From the NCBI GenBank assembly GCA_015680685.1, contig MNCI01002098.1, forward strand, positions 544,457-608,456: DNA of 64,000 nucleotides, written 5' to 3'. The number at the start of each line of letters is the position of its first letter. Positions within the stretch are counted from its first letter, which is position 1. Below, one piece after another: positions 51,960 through 64,000 of this stretch. A program made the translations under genes and the position numbers. This DNA is from Gnetum montanum. Taxonomy: Eukaryota > Streptophyta > Gnetopsida > Gnetales > Gnetaceae. Under the pieces are notes generated by a model. It worked only from the letters and a program-made list of their open reading frames with translations, was not told the origin of the DNA and made no database searches.

Positions 51960-53250
51960 TTTTTATCATTCCATCTCAACTAAGACAAGTGGTCAGTGAT
52001 CACATTCTTAGTTCCCTGTCAATCTACCATTGTAAGACCAAATTCCTACAAGATCACTAGTCATCATATGATACAGGGGCTCACTGTTGGCTTATTCATT
52101 AGGAAGTGAATTGCACTATGGTCCATGTGCATGAACATCTTATATCTAAGTACATATTGCCTAAATTTCTCCAAGGCAAACACCCCTACCATCAATTCAT
52201 TTTCTACGGTGTAGTTTAGCTTTGCATCCATAATGCTTCAGCTTACATAGTATATAGAATAAGGTTGTTTCTAATCATCCAATTGTGTAAGCACAATCCC
52301 CAAGGCATAATTCAATGCATCCATCATGACGTGAAGTGGTCTAGATTAGTTTGGGGCTCATAGAAATAGAGTTTCTATGAGTTTTTCCTTCAGCTATTAG
52401 AATGCATTTTCACATTCCTTGGTCCAAAAAAATGGAGCATCTTTCTTTGTTGCTCAACCAATGGTTTTGTGATCTTAGATAAATTCTCTATGAATATTTG
52501 GTAGTAACCAATGTATCAAAGGAATGATCAGACATCTTTTATAATTTTTGGTTGATGGGTAATTCTTTGGATGATCCTAATCTTTTTAGGGTCAACCTCA
52601 ATCCCTACTTGTGAGATTCTATGCTACAACATAGTGCCCTCCTTGACCATTAGATGGCTCTTCTAATAATTGAACTAAAGATTGGTCTCCACACATCTTT
52701 TGAGCATCTTCTCAAGATAGTCTAGGGCTTGCTCAAATGTAGACCCATAGGTGAAGAAGTAATCCATAAATACTTCCATCTTGCTACCGATTTGCTACTA
52801 AAAAAATACTCTAGACCATGTTTTGGAATGTTGTAAGGGGATTACATAGGCCAAATGACATCTTTTGATATGCAAAAGTTTTGCAAGGACTCATGATTAT
52901 GGTTTTAGCTTGTTCTTATGATGCAATTTGAATTTGGTTATAATCACTATAACCATCTAGAAAGCTGAAGTAGTAATGCCTAGAAATGGTGTTCAATACT
53001 TGATCCACAAATGGCAATGAGAAGTGATCTTTAAATGCTATCATGTTCAATAGCCTAAAATCAATACAAACTCACCACTTGCCAACTTTCTTTGGTACTA
53101 TGACTAGTTCACTAACCCACTCACTATCTGCAATGGGGTAGATGAACCCTACTTTGAGTAGTTATTTGATTTCCTCTTTAGTGATTTGCTTCAATTTGTG
53201 ATTCAACCACCACTAGGGCTTCCTCTTTGGTATCATGGTTAGATTAGTGT
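51960..53250 (-). pseudogene. E1 reverse transcriptase and RNase H relic
   Basis: The RT active site near 52760 reads VFMDYFFTYG, so the second catalytic Asp is Tyr. Flanking blocks match E2. RNase H lies at about 52080-52270. No open frame longer than a few dozen codons survives. Confidence 0.75.
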
Positions 53251-53699
53251 AGATACAATGCTAGCATATTCTAGGATAAATCCATGTGAGTTTGGGATAT
53301 AACCAAGCAAAGGTTGTTGACCATCTGTTGAGCACTTTTAGCAACATCTCCTTTTATTTAGGAGTAAGATTTGCATTGATTATTATTGACTTCCCATTTT
53401 TCAAGAGTGCATACTTCATGTCAGTAGCTAGTGTTTTCAACTCAAGGGGCTCTTGTTCAAAATTCTTAGGAATTTCCAACTCTCCCCAATTGGTATCATC
53501 AATTTTGTTAATGGAGAGTTAGTGATGAACTTCCTCTAGTTCATCCATGCCTTCCACATAGGCACATGTTAGGCTCTCAATAGATTCCATATAAAATGTT
53601 AAGCTACTCTTGGGATTAGCTGTCAACCACTGGGTGTCCTCTTGCTTTATGGCTACCACATACCAGAATCTTTGAATTTTAGATATATTAGCATACTAA

Positions 53700-54120
53700 C
53701 TACATGCTTTGATAGATACACTATTAAAAACCCATAGTTTTTACACACAGTTGCACCCTACATCACTAGATGAAATGCATGGAACTTTCTTCCTCTCAAT
53801 CTTTCCAAATGCATTTTCTTTAGATATTTCGATGGAAAGATCTCGAATCCCCAATCGTGCATCAATAGTGCTCAGCCAAGCCCTTACCATGATGATTGGA
53901 AATTTTCCCTTGCAATTGTTTACTTGGATCACTAGGAAATCAATGGGACAGGACCACCCATAAACAATGATCATAATGTCCTTCACTAGTCCTAAGGAAA
54001 TTGTGATGAAATGATCAGCTAACTCAAGACAGATGTTTCTCTTCTTGAGTGGAGGTAGGTTTTAGGCTTTATACATCTTATGGAAAATCATATTAACACC
54101 AAAGCCTAAATCTAGAAGAG
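53700..54120 (-). pseudogene. E1 aspartic protease relic
   Basis: The minus strand reads ALLDLGFGVNMIF near 54080-54120. The DLG form of the active site is characteristic of Athila-type proteases, whereas E2 has DSG. NLPPLKKRNICLEL, PIIMVRAWLSTID and GIRDLSIEISKENAF follow. Confidence 0.75.
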
Positions 54121-54129
54121 CCTTGCAAG

Positions 54130-55065
54130 GCTCATTCATAGTACTTTAAAGGTAAATAAGGGGACTTCCAGGATTAGATATTTTCTTGGAAAGGTGGCTA
54201 GCCTTTATCTAATTGATTACTTCTTGAGTTAACATGATGGTATGCACTTTTGGAGGTGTTTGGTCTGAAGGGGATTTGAATGGATTAGATGTAGGGGGAG
54301 ATGGAGAACTAGGGTTGCTAGCTATAGGTGTATGTAAGGGTTTAGTTAGGCTATTGGTTTGGAAGAAAGGTCTTTTTCATGATCTAGTTTCTAAACCACT
54401 TGGCTGAGGAGCCAGCTATAAGTTAATAGCCCTTGTTGCATTGCATTATTGAGGCTAAGGTGAAATTTCTTCTTGCAATGACAAAGAAAGTGGTAACTAG
54501 GCTGAGGGTGGAGGGGCATATGTAGAAGAATGAGGAGGGTAATATAAATGTGGGGACTCCCCTCTAGTAGATGGAGAATGAGTTTTGTGATACTTTGGAG
54601 AGTAGTAGTCATGTTAAAAAGAAGCATGACTAGAAGAGTCACATGAAAACATTGGTTGTTGAACATAGTACCCATATGAATTTTCTTGTCTATAAGGGTA
54701 CTATTGCCTTGGTGGTGGCATCTCCCATGAATGTGGATGAAGCCACTACTGGTACTACTAATATGATTGTGGTGGAGCTCCACTTGGATAATAAGCTTAT
54801 TGTTGCTGATGGAACTACCTTGGATTGCCTTAAGGATAAGGCAAACTTCTAGGTGTGTACCTTCTTGGTAGTCTAGGATTCAGCATGTACACCCTAGACT
54901 CTTGCAAGTGTGACATGATAGGGCAACATCCTTTGGGATGTTCATATTGGTAGATGTTACACCCACCATCATGATTTGATTCTATCTCCACAACTTCTTC
55001 TATTATAGTAGCTTTGCCCTTACCCCTTTGGTAGGAATGTTCAACTTCTCTCCACCTTAGGAAAT
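54130..55065 (-). pseudogene. E1 gag C-terminal relic
   Basis: It contains GCNIYQYEHPKGCCP near 54910-54970, the same compact Cys/His motif with one Cys lost, then the Tyr/Pro/Gln/Ser-rich linker. The gag N-terminus, leader and 5' LTR are missing: the family match ends at about 55065. Confidence 0.7.
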
Positions 55066-55131
55066 AGTCTCCCTAAATAAGATTTCAAATAGAGAGTTTT
55101 ATCACTAGACTAACACCTAATTTTTATTGAT

Positions 55132-56735
55132 AGATACATAGGATATAACTCATAATGTGCAATAGGTTGATGAGAGCCATTAGGTTTGGATTACACAACT
55201 TAACTTTACTATGTTACATAACCTTAATTTATGCATAACTTGAGCTTTAGACCTCTATTTAACATGTTTTTTGAACCATCAAAAAGCTCATAACTTAAAA
55301 TATTCATCTAGAAATCAAGGATAATGTAATTAAATAAAAATAAAATTACAAATTATTCCACTAGTCTAATTCCATGGTTCTTGTCTTAGCAATGTCATAA
55401 GGTTAGTAGCATATGAAATAACATTAACAAAATTAACCACATAACAAAATATCATCTAGACTTCATAACTAAACATTAAACATATAATATTGAAAGCATT
55501 ATACAATCAAACCACCTAAAAAAAGTTTCATAAATAGCACTAGAATATAGAGAGCATGGTAAACATAGAGTGCAAAGAACATAACCTAAGAGCGTATTAC
55601 AAATAAAATACTATTTTAGAATTATTCAATGAGAAGCATCAAACTCACACATGGGTATCAAACTTAAGGAAACTAATTTAAGGATGGAAGACATGTACAA
55701 GTCATTATATACAACCTTTAGTAGATATTTCCCACTACTTAAAAAATGACTAGCTCCTAGTTTCTTCCAAAAAGAATAATACACCCCTTTTTTGATCAGC
55801 TAATAAACAAAACCTATGAGTTTCTTATAGTATATTTCCAATGGTGATTGTCAAAATTGAGAGCCTATTGTATTTATAAATTGATAGATCATGTGGTCAA
55901 AGAGGAATTAAAAGTTTAAAAGTAAGAAAATAAGAATGATTTTAATTGAGATCCATTTCTTTGCAAAAAGAATGTCAAGGTTTGTGATGTTCAAAAAGAA
56001 GATTCATTTTAGGAGGTGATTCAAGAAAAAACCTTGTTGATGTCATAAGTACTACCAAAGATAGTAACAAAGTTCAACAAAATAAGTTCTTTGGTTAATG
56101 AGAAATTTACCACCACATTGAAAATCATGAATTAAAAAAATATGTAGGAAAAATAAATAGTCATAAAGTATAAGTAGGGCAAAAAAAGAAAAATAAAAAT
56201 CTTTATAGGTCGAAGGGTAAGAAAATTATTGTGGAAAATGTATTTGGTTTTGAATCAGGATGATGGTTGTCATATTTGTTAATATGAACATTCCAAAAGG
56301 CCTTATCTAGTCATCTTTCATATAATTGCATTAGTCCAAGAATAAGATGTATATGCTTTCAACCCTAAATTTGTTAAAAAGCTTATTCCAAGAAGGTTGT
56401 CATGCCCATAGGGAAATTACAAGAAATTTTACGAACAATAATATTATCCAAGCAGGATACTTTCACAATGTTAAGAATGGTATCAATAGTATGGGAAATA
56501 CCACCATTAAGACAGTCATACCCATATTGCCATCCAAAACCTTATAACTATCATGTGCAACAACATATTTATTTTATAGGCCCAACCACTCATAGACATC
56601 ATCACTACTATACTTCTAAATATCACCAACTAGCTATTCCACACTCCACATTGTCATCTTATGCTCCTCATCCATACATCAATCCTTTGCCTCCTATTAA
56701 TCTACCACCAATCCAACATAAATTATCATCCCAAC
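55132..56735 (+). repeat. Chimeric repeat R1, copy 2, with plus-strand gag fragment
   Basis: Second copy of the unit at 11506-13028, same orientation. The gag part at about 55990-56735 reads CPIGKLQEIL-like and PYNYHVQQHIYF sequence, a decayed gag linker, with a preceding YEHSKR in place of YEHPKG. The two copies share the right boundary (aaattatcatcc) but have different flanks, so they are separate copies of one dispersed unit. Confidence 0.65.
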
Positions 56736-56759
56736 CATAACATAAAAATGTTATTTGAG

Positions 56760-59290
56760 TAATAAGTATGTAGATAGATTATGAAACTAGAATTCCTAGG
56801 CACAAGCTCAACAAACACAATTTCTTTAGGATGGTTCCTAAGCCTATGAGAAATCCTATTGAACATATTAATACATCTTAATCCTTTGAAAATTAGTAAC
56901 CAGTAACAGAAAGTATAATAAATGGACCTATAACTAATCAATAATATTATTTAATAGGGTAAGCAACGATAGAAAAAACTATTGAAATAATAGTACTTCT
57001 CATGTTATAATAGATTAGATTAAAGAAAAAGCCCTTTTATAGAAAAGAATAGATTATATAAAATCTAATACTCTATTCACAAATTTTAGAAATCCCACCA
57101 TGTAAGGTCAAGAACAAGGAGAATAGATTCATAATCAAGAGACTCCAATAAGATCAAGAACAAGGAGCCATAATTTAAAAGCTAGTCTACAAGGGTACTC
57201 TCTGGGCATGTGAGCAATAAAATTCATAATCAAGAGATTCTTAGAACTTAAGATTCAAAGCCAATATTAGTATCAAGAGCACAAGAAGCACAAGCTCCAC
57301 CTATCACCACCTTAAGCCAAAGAATTAGAGACTATCACCACTGCACTCAAGTATATCATGTATTTTTAGTTTTCATGTACACTTTGACTACCCTAATCAA
57401 ATATCCATAGACCTATTACATTTTAATTTCATTATTTGATTGATGACCATGGCCTAGCTATGCAGAACTATCCAAAACCATGAATAATTTGAAGTAGCCC
57501 AACCTTCCCAAATGATTAGGATAGCTAATCCTATCTTCCCTTCATAATTTGAGTTAGGGCTCACTAAACATAAATTCTAATGAAATATATAATATGGGGT
57601 GAATTAAATCCATTTTTATGATTCTTAACTACCTGTTAGTCCCCACATCCTCTAGTGCTAGCCCCTTAAGAATTCACAAGACATCATTAGTCAACCATCA
57701 TATTCAAGCTATCAAAAAAACTATTAATCATTTATAAGAATTAACATGTCATTAAAATCATCATTGGACAGCATCCAATGTATTTGATGATGGGTGATTT
57801 TAAAATTATCATCAATACAAAAAATATGAAAGTGTTGAAATGAAATTTCTTCTAGAATAGGACCCTCTATGAATCACCCTAAAACATAGATCATAAATCC
57901 ACCATTGATTTGTTGCACTTAAAATAATTGTAAATGTGAGATTCTAAACAATCCTACATGTAAATGAGCAAATTATTCCATGACTAGAAGAAGATCTAAA
58001 GAAATGAATCTCTAAATCAAAAGAAGATTTTTAGATCATTAGAAATTCCAAAAATCCTAGGTGTCATTTTTTTCCAAACACAAGAAAATAGTAAGCAAAA
58101 ATGATTATATAGAATAGCTAGTAAAGCAAAGAAAATGCTATGAAAAAGAAAAGCTTATAAACTATGCAATTTAGAAGAGAAGAATTAACATAGAATAAAA
58201 GCTATAAAAAAGGGTAGAAAGTACATGGCTAAAAGAAATAGAACTGTAGAGCAAAGAAAAAAAATCTATTAAGGAAGTAATATCCTTAAAGCAAAAGGGT
58301 GGTAAAATAAATTTGCTATAATACCAAGTACAATTGAAGAAAGAAAAAGCTAAAATACAAAAAAGAGAAAATATCCAAGAAAAGAAACTTAGGAGAATGC
58401 AGTAGCAATCCTACAAGATAAAATTAGGGATTCGAAATGATTGATGGAAAGCTGTATTATCCCATTTTCTCTATGATATATGTGCCTAATCGAGATCTCT
58501 TAACTAGAGAAAATTGTTGTAGATTAAGAGCAAGAAAGGTGCAATAAAAAAGGGGATTGAATTAGATCTGTCATTGATTTGGATCTAATGGGATTCTTCA
58601 TGTGTCAAGAGGACTACATGAATAGAATATGATGTATTAGTAGGATAGGTAAGAAGGATAATCAAAGAAACTTTAAGACGTTGAGGAGTGCATAAAGATT
58701 TCTAATATGACAAAGAAGAAATTACAAGCAAAGTTTCTTTTCTATAGGGAGCTTGTTCTTTAGAAACCTTCCAATCTTCTCACTTTTTCAACTCTTTTCT
58801 GTTTAGGGGTATCCTCCTATTTATAGGACATAAATACCTTGTATTTCATGAAGAAATGATGCATTGGAACCTATAGAATCTTTTAGAAAATTCTAAATAG
58901 GAGAAATGACATATGTAGATAAAGTAGATATTGAAAATGTAATTGATATGAAAAGGGACATCTGATGTCAAAAATAACATTAATGCAGGATGTTAAAGGG
59001 ACATTGTACATTAAGAATAAACTATTGAAGAAGCTAAAGTTAGAATCAATATAGGAGATGATGTTGGATGTCAAAACTAAAAACTCAAGAACAGAAGCAT
59101 CTTAGAATGACATTGCACATGATGTAACACATCATTTCTAGAAGATGTTAAAGATAGAAACTACAAACTATGTTGTTGATGATGTAGGATATTGAATTTG
59201 GAGTTGCTAGGGATGGCTTAAGTTGGAAAAGCTATAGAATATACCTAAAAATTTAACTCCTATAAAAAAAAGGCCAAAGTGGATACAACA
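56760..59290 (-). other. Probable E5 3' LTR and unresolved flank
   Basis: Plus-strand ggatacaaca ends at 59290 and is followed by ttactctctcttgg. On the minus strand this is a purine run (AAGAGAGAGTAA) followed by TGTTG, a plausible LTR start. A minus-strand TATA (CCTATAAATAGG) lies near 58818-58829, about 465 bp into the LTR. The other LTR end could not be placed. No coding sequence is seen. Confidence 0.4.
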
Positions 59291-60450
59291 TTACTCTCTC
59301 TTGGTGGATTTTTCTAAAAATATGAAGGAGAATCCATCAAGAAAAGACACAAGCTATTAGGTAGATGTAAGAGAATTTAAATGAAGTAGGAAAATGGGGA
59401 GAAAGGTCTAGGATATCACCAATGCATCTATGATGGAGTGTTACACCATAGAAGTGGGGTTGGTTAGACCCTAGAAAGAACACATAAAAATTTTATGAAA
59501 TACTTCCTAACCCACTCAATTCTCTCAATTCCATCCTCACTAGAGTAAAGTAGAGACACTTATTTGGCATTACTAATATAGAACATGAGAAAAGAAAGAG
59601 ATATAGAAAGATAAGAAGATATTTGAAAATGACAACATAAAATAATAAATAAGGAGAAAGCATGATATGGACATTGCCAATCCACTAATAGTGGAATGTT
59701 ATTGCATAGAAGTGGTACATGGCTAGATCCCTAAAACCAACCTCTTCCTTACCTCACTCATATGAATAATCACACCCCTTATGTCACTTTACACTTAACA
59801 CTCCCTCACTACTTTAGGGTAAAGAATCTTATTTGGCCTTACTAATGCTAAATATAGAAAGGAATAAAAATAAATGTGGAGAGGGGATGAAAGAATGAAA
59901 AGTGAAATATAGTATAGGAGAGTACAAATTATAGCATCTAGAAATAGAGCAAAAAGGAAAGGAGAGAAAAGAGGATATTACCTATACACCTATCATGAGG
60001 ATAGTGCTATGCTAGAGAATGGGAATATGGCTATATCCTACATTCTATATGGATAAAAATGATGTCATATATATTTTCAAAGTAACCCCTCCTTGTTCCA
60101 CTTAATAATATACTCAGTCACATCCTCACATGAAGGAATGAGACATCTAGTCACTAATAAACCTCACTGATTGTATCAAGTACATAGAATAGAATTGGAT
60201 AGATGGTAGAGGAAAATATGAATGAAATAGCTATAGGAAGAGTAGAATATGAGATAGATATGGAGAGTAGTAAGTAAAATAGTACAAAATAAAATAGGAT
60301 TAAAGAAAACATAGTATCTCGATGTCGTACATATCTTGTCAGAGTATAAAAGAGATGATAAAAAGAAAATTGCCACTGGAAGAATACACATTCAGTTTCA
60401 AATAGTTAGTAGGTTTAATGCTATGATAGAGTAGCTAACTACATATAATA
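59291..60450 (-). repeat. E5 3' untranslated region with three degenerate ~260-310 bp repeats
   Basis: Anchors ccatagaagtgg (59447), gcatagaagtgg (59705) and gctagagaatgg (60011) recur. Each is followed by a gctagatcc-like block and preceded by a ..caatgcatctatgatgg.. or ..cctatcatgagg.. block. Spacings are 258 and 306 bp. Further similarity (atttggc-ttactaat) follows units 1 and 2. Tat-lineage elements are known for tandem repeats in this position. Confidence 0.55.
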
Positions 60451-60479
60451 GCACTTTATGAAGCTTCTATTAATGGGAT

Positions 60480-61450
60480 CTAAGAACAAATGTTCTTCTA
60501 GATCAAATAGAATGTAGAAACCATTTTGCAAAGATTGAACCACTAGAAAAGAACCATGCCAGTTGGGAGAGAAATTTATATCTCTAGAATGCAAAAAATG
60601 GTGAAGGACTAGATCGCCTTCATGAATTTCTTTGATTTTGACATGTCTAGAGTAGTGACATTGAATGTTTTCTTGATATTTATGTAGATGTTGAAGAGTG
60701 AATTGCCATCATTTTTCAAGATTCAACTCAATGCATCACATGTTGTTGTTTGATCTAAACACCAATCATGGAGAGCAACATAGAAAGATGGGATGAAAAG
60801 CTAAACTAATAAGGATACATCAGAACCATAGGTTAGAAAATATGGGATACAACTAATGGTTGTACGAAGAGTGATATGATAAATCTAAAGACCATGGAAT
60901 AGCTATATATGCCAATTGCTTTGGGGTTTATTGACCATGATGTAAAGGAAATAGATGAGATGTTTATTAGTGGATTTTTCTTGATCATTAGATTAAGGGT
61001 AACATTGTGACAAAAATGATTAGGTGATGTAACTCATAGAGCAAAATGTAGCTATCATCTTACTTTTAAAGTAAGGCTATTATTAGCTACAATTTGGAGA
61101 GGCACATTGAAATGGGTTTTTATGTGATCAAGAATGAAATGAAAATTGAAATAGAACTTTGTGGAATGTAAAGGAACAACTTCTGTCCACTTAGTAAAAT
61201 ATTATGTAGTAGTTAGAATAAATTGGTACCTAGTAGATGAAGGAGGATTAATAACACCAATAAGATCTAAACCCCATTTTTAAAAGGGCCATTTGATTTG
61301 AGAAATGTTAAGTTTCTACAAAGGGAGATATATAAGGCATGCATGTCTTTGGGAGGTATCACATGTCTTGATTAGATTATAAGAATTTTTAGTTAAAGTT
61401 AGCCATCAATAGCCTAAATAAATATTACAAGAAACTAAGGATCATGATTT
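60480..61450 (-). pseudogene. E5 integrase relic
   Basis: Core at about 61080-61310: KWGLDLIGVINPPSS, YFTKWTEVVPLHS and FNVPLQIVANN, with the second catalytic Asp changed to Asn. The zinc-binding part at about 61320-61450 keeps CDTSQRHACLIYLP, with one Cys lost. The most similar families are Tat-lineage integrases. Confidence 0.7.
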
Positions 61451-61779
61451 TAAGTATCCATTAAAAACTCATGAATGAATGTAGTTGAGAACTATGTTAG
61501 ATTTCACAAGATTAAAACAACGTAGAATAAAAATTATAAAAGAAACTTAACATAAAATATCGAGATTTACTAATGGAAAGTATCAACTACATTTATGTGA
61601 AGCATATTTTTGAGTAGGTGTTAAATGATTAGGAGTCTTTCTAGTAGTAATATTATAAAGAAGATGGATGTATTGTTAACTTTCATGATTTGTGTTGATA
61701 GCACCAATGGAGATATTAGGAGTGTGTGATAGGTGTTAAGTAAATAGCTTACACAAGTTGATATTGTATGACTAAATGA

Positions 61780-62165
61780 TCATCATGAATTGAAAATGGT
61801 TCCAAGGCATTAGCTAGCATATTTTCAAAGCATGGAATGTGACTCAAAGTATAAGTAGAAAAGCAAGCAATAAGTTTCTTAGCCATTTCTAGATAGAAAA
61901 CTAAGTAAGGAGTCTTATAATCACATTCACCATTAACATGATTTATGATAAGGTGAGAGACAACATAAATAGTAATAGTCTTTACCTAGTCTTGCAAGGC
62001 TAACAATAGACCTCATATTAGAATCTCATATTTAGCAATGTTGTTAGTACATGGAATATGAAGTTTATAAGTCCCATAGAGCACTTTTTTAGGATAAATA
62101 ATAAAGACACAAGCTACACTAGATCTAAATGAAGTGTATGCTCCATTGAAATAAAGGATAGTATT
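61780..62165 (-). pseudogene. E5 second RNase H (archaeal type) relic
   Basis: The minus strand reads FNGAYTSFRSSVACVFIIYP, then IPCTNNIAKYEILI, VVSHLIINHVNGE and LSHIPCFENMLANALEP. This matches the order F-DGA..., CTNN-AEYEAL, GDS-LV-NQ-NG and HIPRE-N--ADALA of archaeal-type RNase H domains. The catalytic D in DGA is N here and the GDS Asp is lost. Confidence 0.75.
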
Positions 62166-62269
62166 AAAATTCATTGTGTTGGAATATTAGCTATGAATAA
62201 TATTAGTGGACTCAGAGAAAGAGATAATATTAGCTATGACTTGATCTTTGATAGAGTGTTGAGATAGAA

Positions 62270-63450
62270 AGCAAAGGTTAATTTTAATTTGAAAAATATT
62301 TCAACAAGTTAAGTGGTGATTTTCAGAGGGATTAATAACAATAAATTTAAGAATGTTATCTTTGTAGATAATAAATACCTTGGCATTTAGAAGGTAATGC
62401 CTCCACTTTTAAAAGTAAAGGCAAGGCTTAGACAAGATTTTTCAATGTTAGAATACCTAGTGTCATAATAAGAGAAAGGGTGAGATATGTAATATATGGG
62501 AAGATCAACTACATGCTCTTGTCTTAGAGAAAGCATAATGGATATGAAATGGTTGGATTTAGAAAGATAAAGATAACAAGGTTGATCAAATTATGGAGGA
62601 TGTAAAATAAGAAGAGTAATCAAAACTTCTTTAATGGAATTAAAGGATTTTTGACACTCCTCATCCCAATTTAAAGAGGTAGATTTACAAAGTAAGTGAG
62701 TTAAAGAACAAAGATGATTAGTAAGGTTAGAAATGAAATAGTGAATTGATTGAAGATGACCTTGTAAAATATACATATCTTGAATGTTTCTAGGAGATGA
62801 AAGATATATGATATATTTAATCTAATTAGGGTCAACATCTATGTTATTTTGTAATACAAGATAATTTAACATCTTACTCATAAGGATACCAAAGATGCAC
62901 TTATTGGAAATAAGATGTAGGGTAAACTTGTCACAATGAGTTAAAACTTAATCTAAGTAAAAAGCATGGTTAATTACCAACATAGGTTTGATGGTTAAAT
63001 CATCAACATAGTCATTAACTAGTTTAAATATCATATCATTAAAGATGAAAGAAATAGTTCATTAATAGGTAGCTCCACCATTCTTAAGTCCAAAGACCAT
63101 TTTAGTGTCATAAAATATTTCCCAAGGATTCATGAGAGTGGTATATTGTTGTTGCTCTAGATTTATTTCGATTTGATATAGCTAGAAAACCCATCCATAA
63201 GGGATAAGAGTGCATGACAAGTTGTGGAATCGATGAGCTGATCAATATTTGGTAAAGAAAAATCATCTTGAAGAGTGACCTTCTTAAGATCTCGAGAGTC
63301 AATGAATATAAAAATGACACCATTCCTTTTAGGAACTATGACCATGTTAGAAACCTAATTAGAATAGTCAACAAGGTGAATGAATCTAACATTATAGAGT
63401 TTAGTGATCTTTCCTTTTATAAAAAGAGCTATAGCTAGGTAAATTTTCCT
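62270..63450 (-). pseudogene. E5 reverse transcriptase and first RNase H relic
   Basis: RT 63163-63345 reads MVIVPKRNG, DDFSLPNIDQLIDSTTCHAL and LSLMDGFSSY. The P-ID-L-DST-GHALLS-MDG pattern is Tat-like. The RT-RNase H link at 62591-62776 reads LNWDEECQKSFNSIKEVL. RNase H at about 62330-62560 reads YYISHPFSYYDTRYSNIEK. Confidence 0.8.
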
Positions 63451-64000
63451 AACATTCTATTTAATATGTTTGGAATCTTTTTTCAAAATGATTTAAAAAT
63501 GATGTTATGTTGTACTATCTTTGGATCTAACTCAAACATATCACTATATCCCTAAGCAAGAGGAATAGAGTATTTTTGCAAAGTTTTCAAAATAGCTTTG
63601 CGAAGATCTTAGGAGAGATGAGCACTGAGCAAAAAAGCCTTTTGTTCACCCTTATGAATTAGTACATTTAAGTCGATTAAGAAATCATTTGTTAAAAGAG
63701 TCTCTCAATCAAGGAGAGATAGACTTGATTGAGGAAGTAGTTCATCTTCAATAATGTTTAAAGAAAGTTTAAAGGAAGTTAAACTTGATTCTAAGTCAAT
63801 AAAAGAGAGGTCTAGATTCTAACATACCTAGCGTATAGGATGGCTCAGGATCTAAGGTTGAAGTAGAGACAATGGGTAGGAAGCCATGCTCACTTGAACC
63901 AGAATTAGAAAAATTAGCTTTTGGAAGAGCTGTAGAAAAGAAATGAGATGAAACATTAAAGTTGTATGATGTCAAAATATTATGCATTAAAACTTTGCAA
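63450..64000 (-). other. E5 sequence upstream of RT, unresolved
   Basis: The position predicts the protease-RT linker. No protease motif could be recognised, and the short open frame at 63796-63987 (-) shows no clear domain. Confidence 0.4.

Larger units (their letters stand above)
36970..55065 (-). mobile_element. Element E1: Athila-like Ty3/gypsy, split by E2
   Basis: E1 is in two pieces: 3' LTR plus non-coding region at 36970-39836, and integrase to gag at 50445-55065. E2 sits between them. Non-coding sequence at 39836 continues logically at 50445, as shown by comparison with the matching region of E2 (43400-43640). The 5' end is lost inside gag at about 55065. It lacks the accessory ORF of E3 and E4. 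Confidence 0.8.
56760..64000 (-). mobile_element. Element E5: Tat-type Ty3/gypsy, runs off the window
   Basis: The minus-strand order is RT, RNase H, second (archaeal-type) RNase H, integrase, 3' untranslated region with tandem repeats, polypurine tract, probable LTR. A second RNase H between the first and integrase is a hallmark of the Tat/Ogre lineage. It is unrelated at close range to E1-E4. Gag and 5' LTR would lie beyond 64000. It is heavily mutated. Confidence 0.75.

Overview
The window looks like nuclear DNA of a seed plant with a large, retrotransposon-filled genome. A gymnosperm, probably a conifer, fits best, but this is an inference from repeat load, decay and AT-richness, with no direct marker. 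There is one protein-coding host gene, a 13-exon glycoside hydrolase family 1 beta-glucosidase at 6256-9869 (+). Almost everything else is transposable-element debris. No RNA gene, CRISPR array or bacterial feature was seen. Four N positions or runs (9430, 29089, 31976-31988, 43656) mark assembly joins; three are flanked by duplicated sequence and one by an apparent loss of about 325 bp.

Layout: 1-301 is the end of a minus-strand LTR. 340-1790 is a decayed L1-type LINE reverse transcriptase (+). 1800-6255 is unassigned DNA ending in the upstream region of the glucosidase. 6256-9869 is the glucosidase. 10790-11400 is a probable LINE ORF1 relic (-). 11506-13028 is a chimeric repeat (R1) holding a gag piece on +, and a second copy lies at 55132-56735.

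From 13029 to 55065 lie four minus-strand Ty3/gypsy elements of one Athila-like family. The family label rests on FMDDFS-type reverse transcriptase, a DLG/DSG protease, a tRNA-Asp-type primer site, and TGATGA...TCATCA LTR ends. E4 (13029-21480) and E3 (23182-36969) carry an extra long ORF between integrase and the 3' LTR. E1 (36970-39836 plus 50445-55065) and E2 (39837-50444) lack it. They are nested: E1 abuts truncated E3, E2 sits inside E1, and a solo LTR sits inside E2. Three plus-strand solo LTRs of the same superfamily (28560-29453, 31492-32281, 42493-43274) have perfect 5-bp target-site duplications. A small Ty1/copia protease remnant lies at 21540-22300 (+).

56760-64000 is a different minus-strand Ty3/gypsy element (E5) of the Tat type. 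It has RT, RNase H, a second archaeal-type RNase H and integrase, then a 3' untranslated region with degenerate tandem repeats of about 260-310 bp and a probable LTR. It runs off the window end.

All transposon ORFs are broken by stops and frameshifts. The glucosidase is the only candidate functional gene, and it has a non-canonical splice donor and an altered residue beside its nucleophile. The most unusual signals are the hypervariable palindromes in the short U3 of the LTR family and the accessory ORF downstream of integrase.
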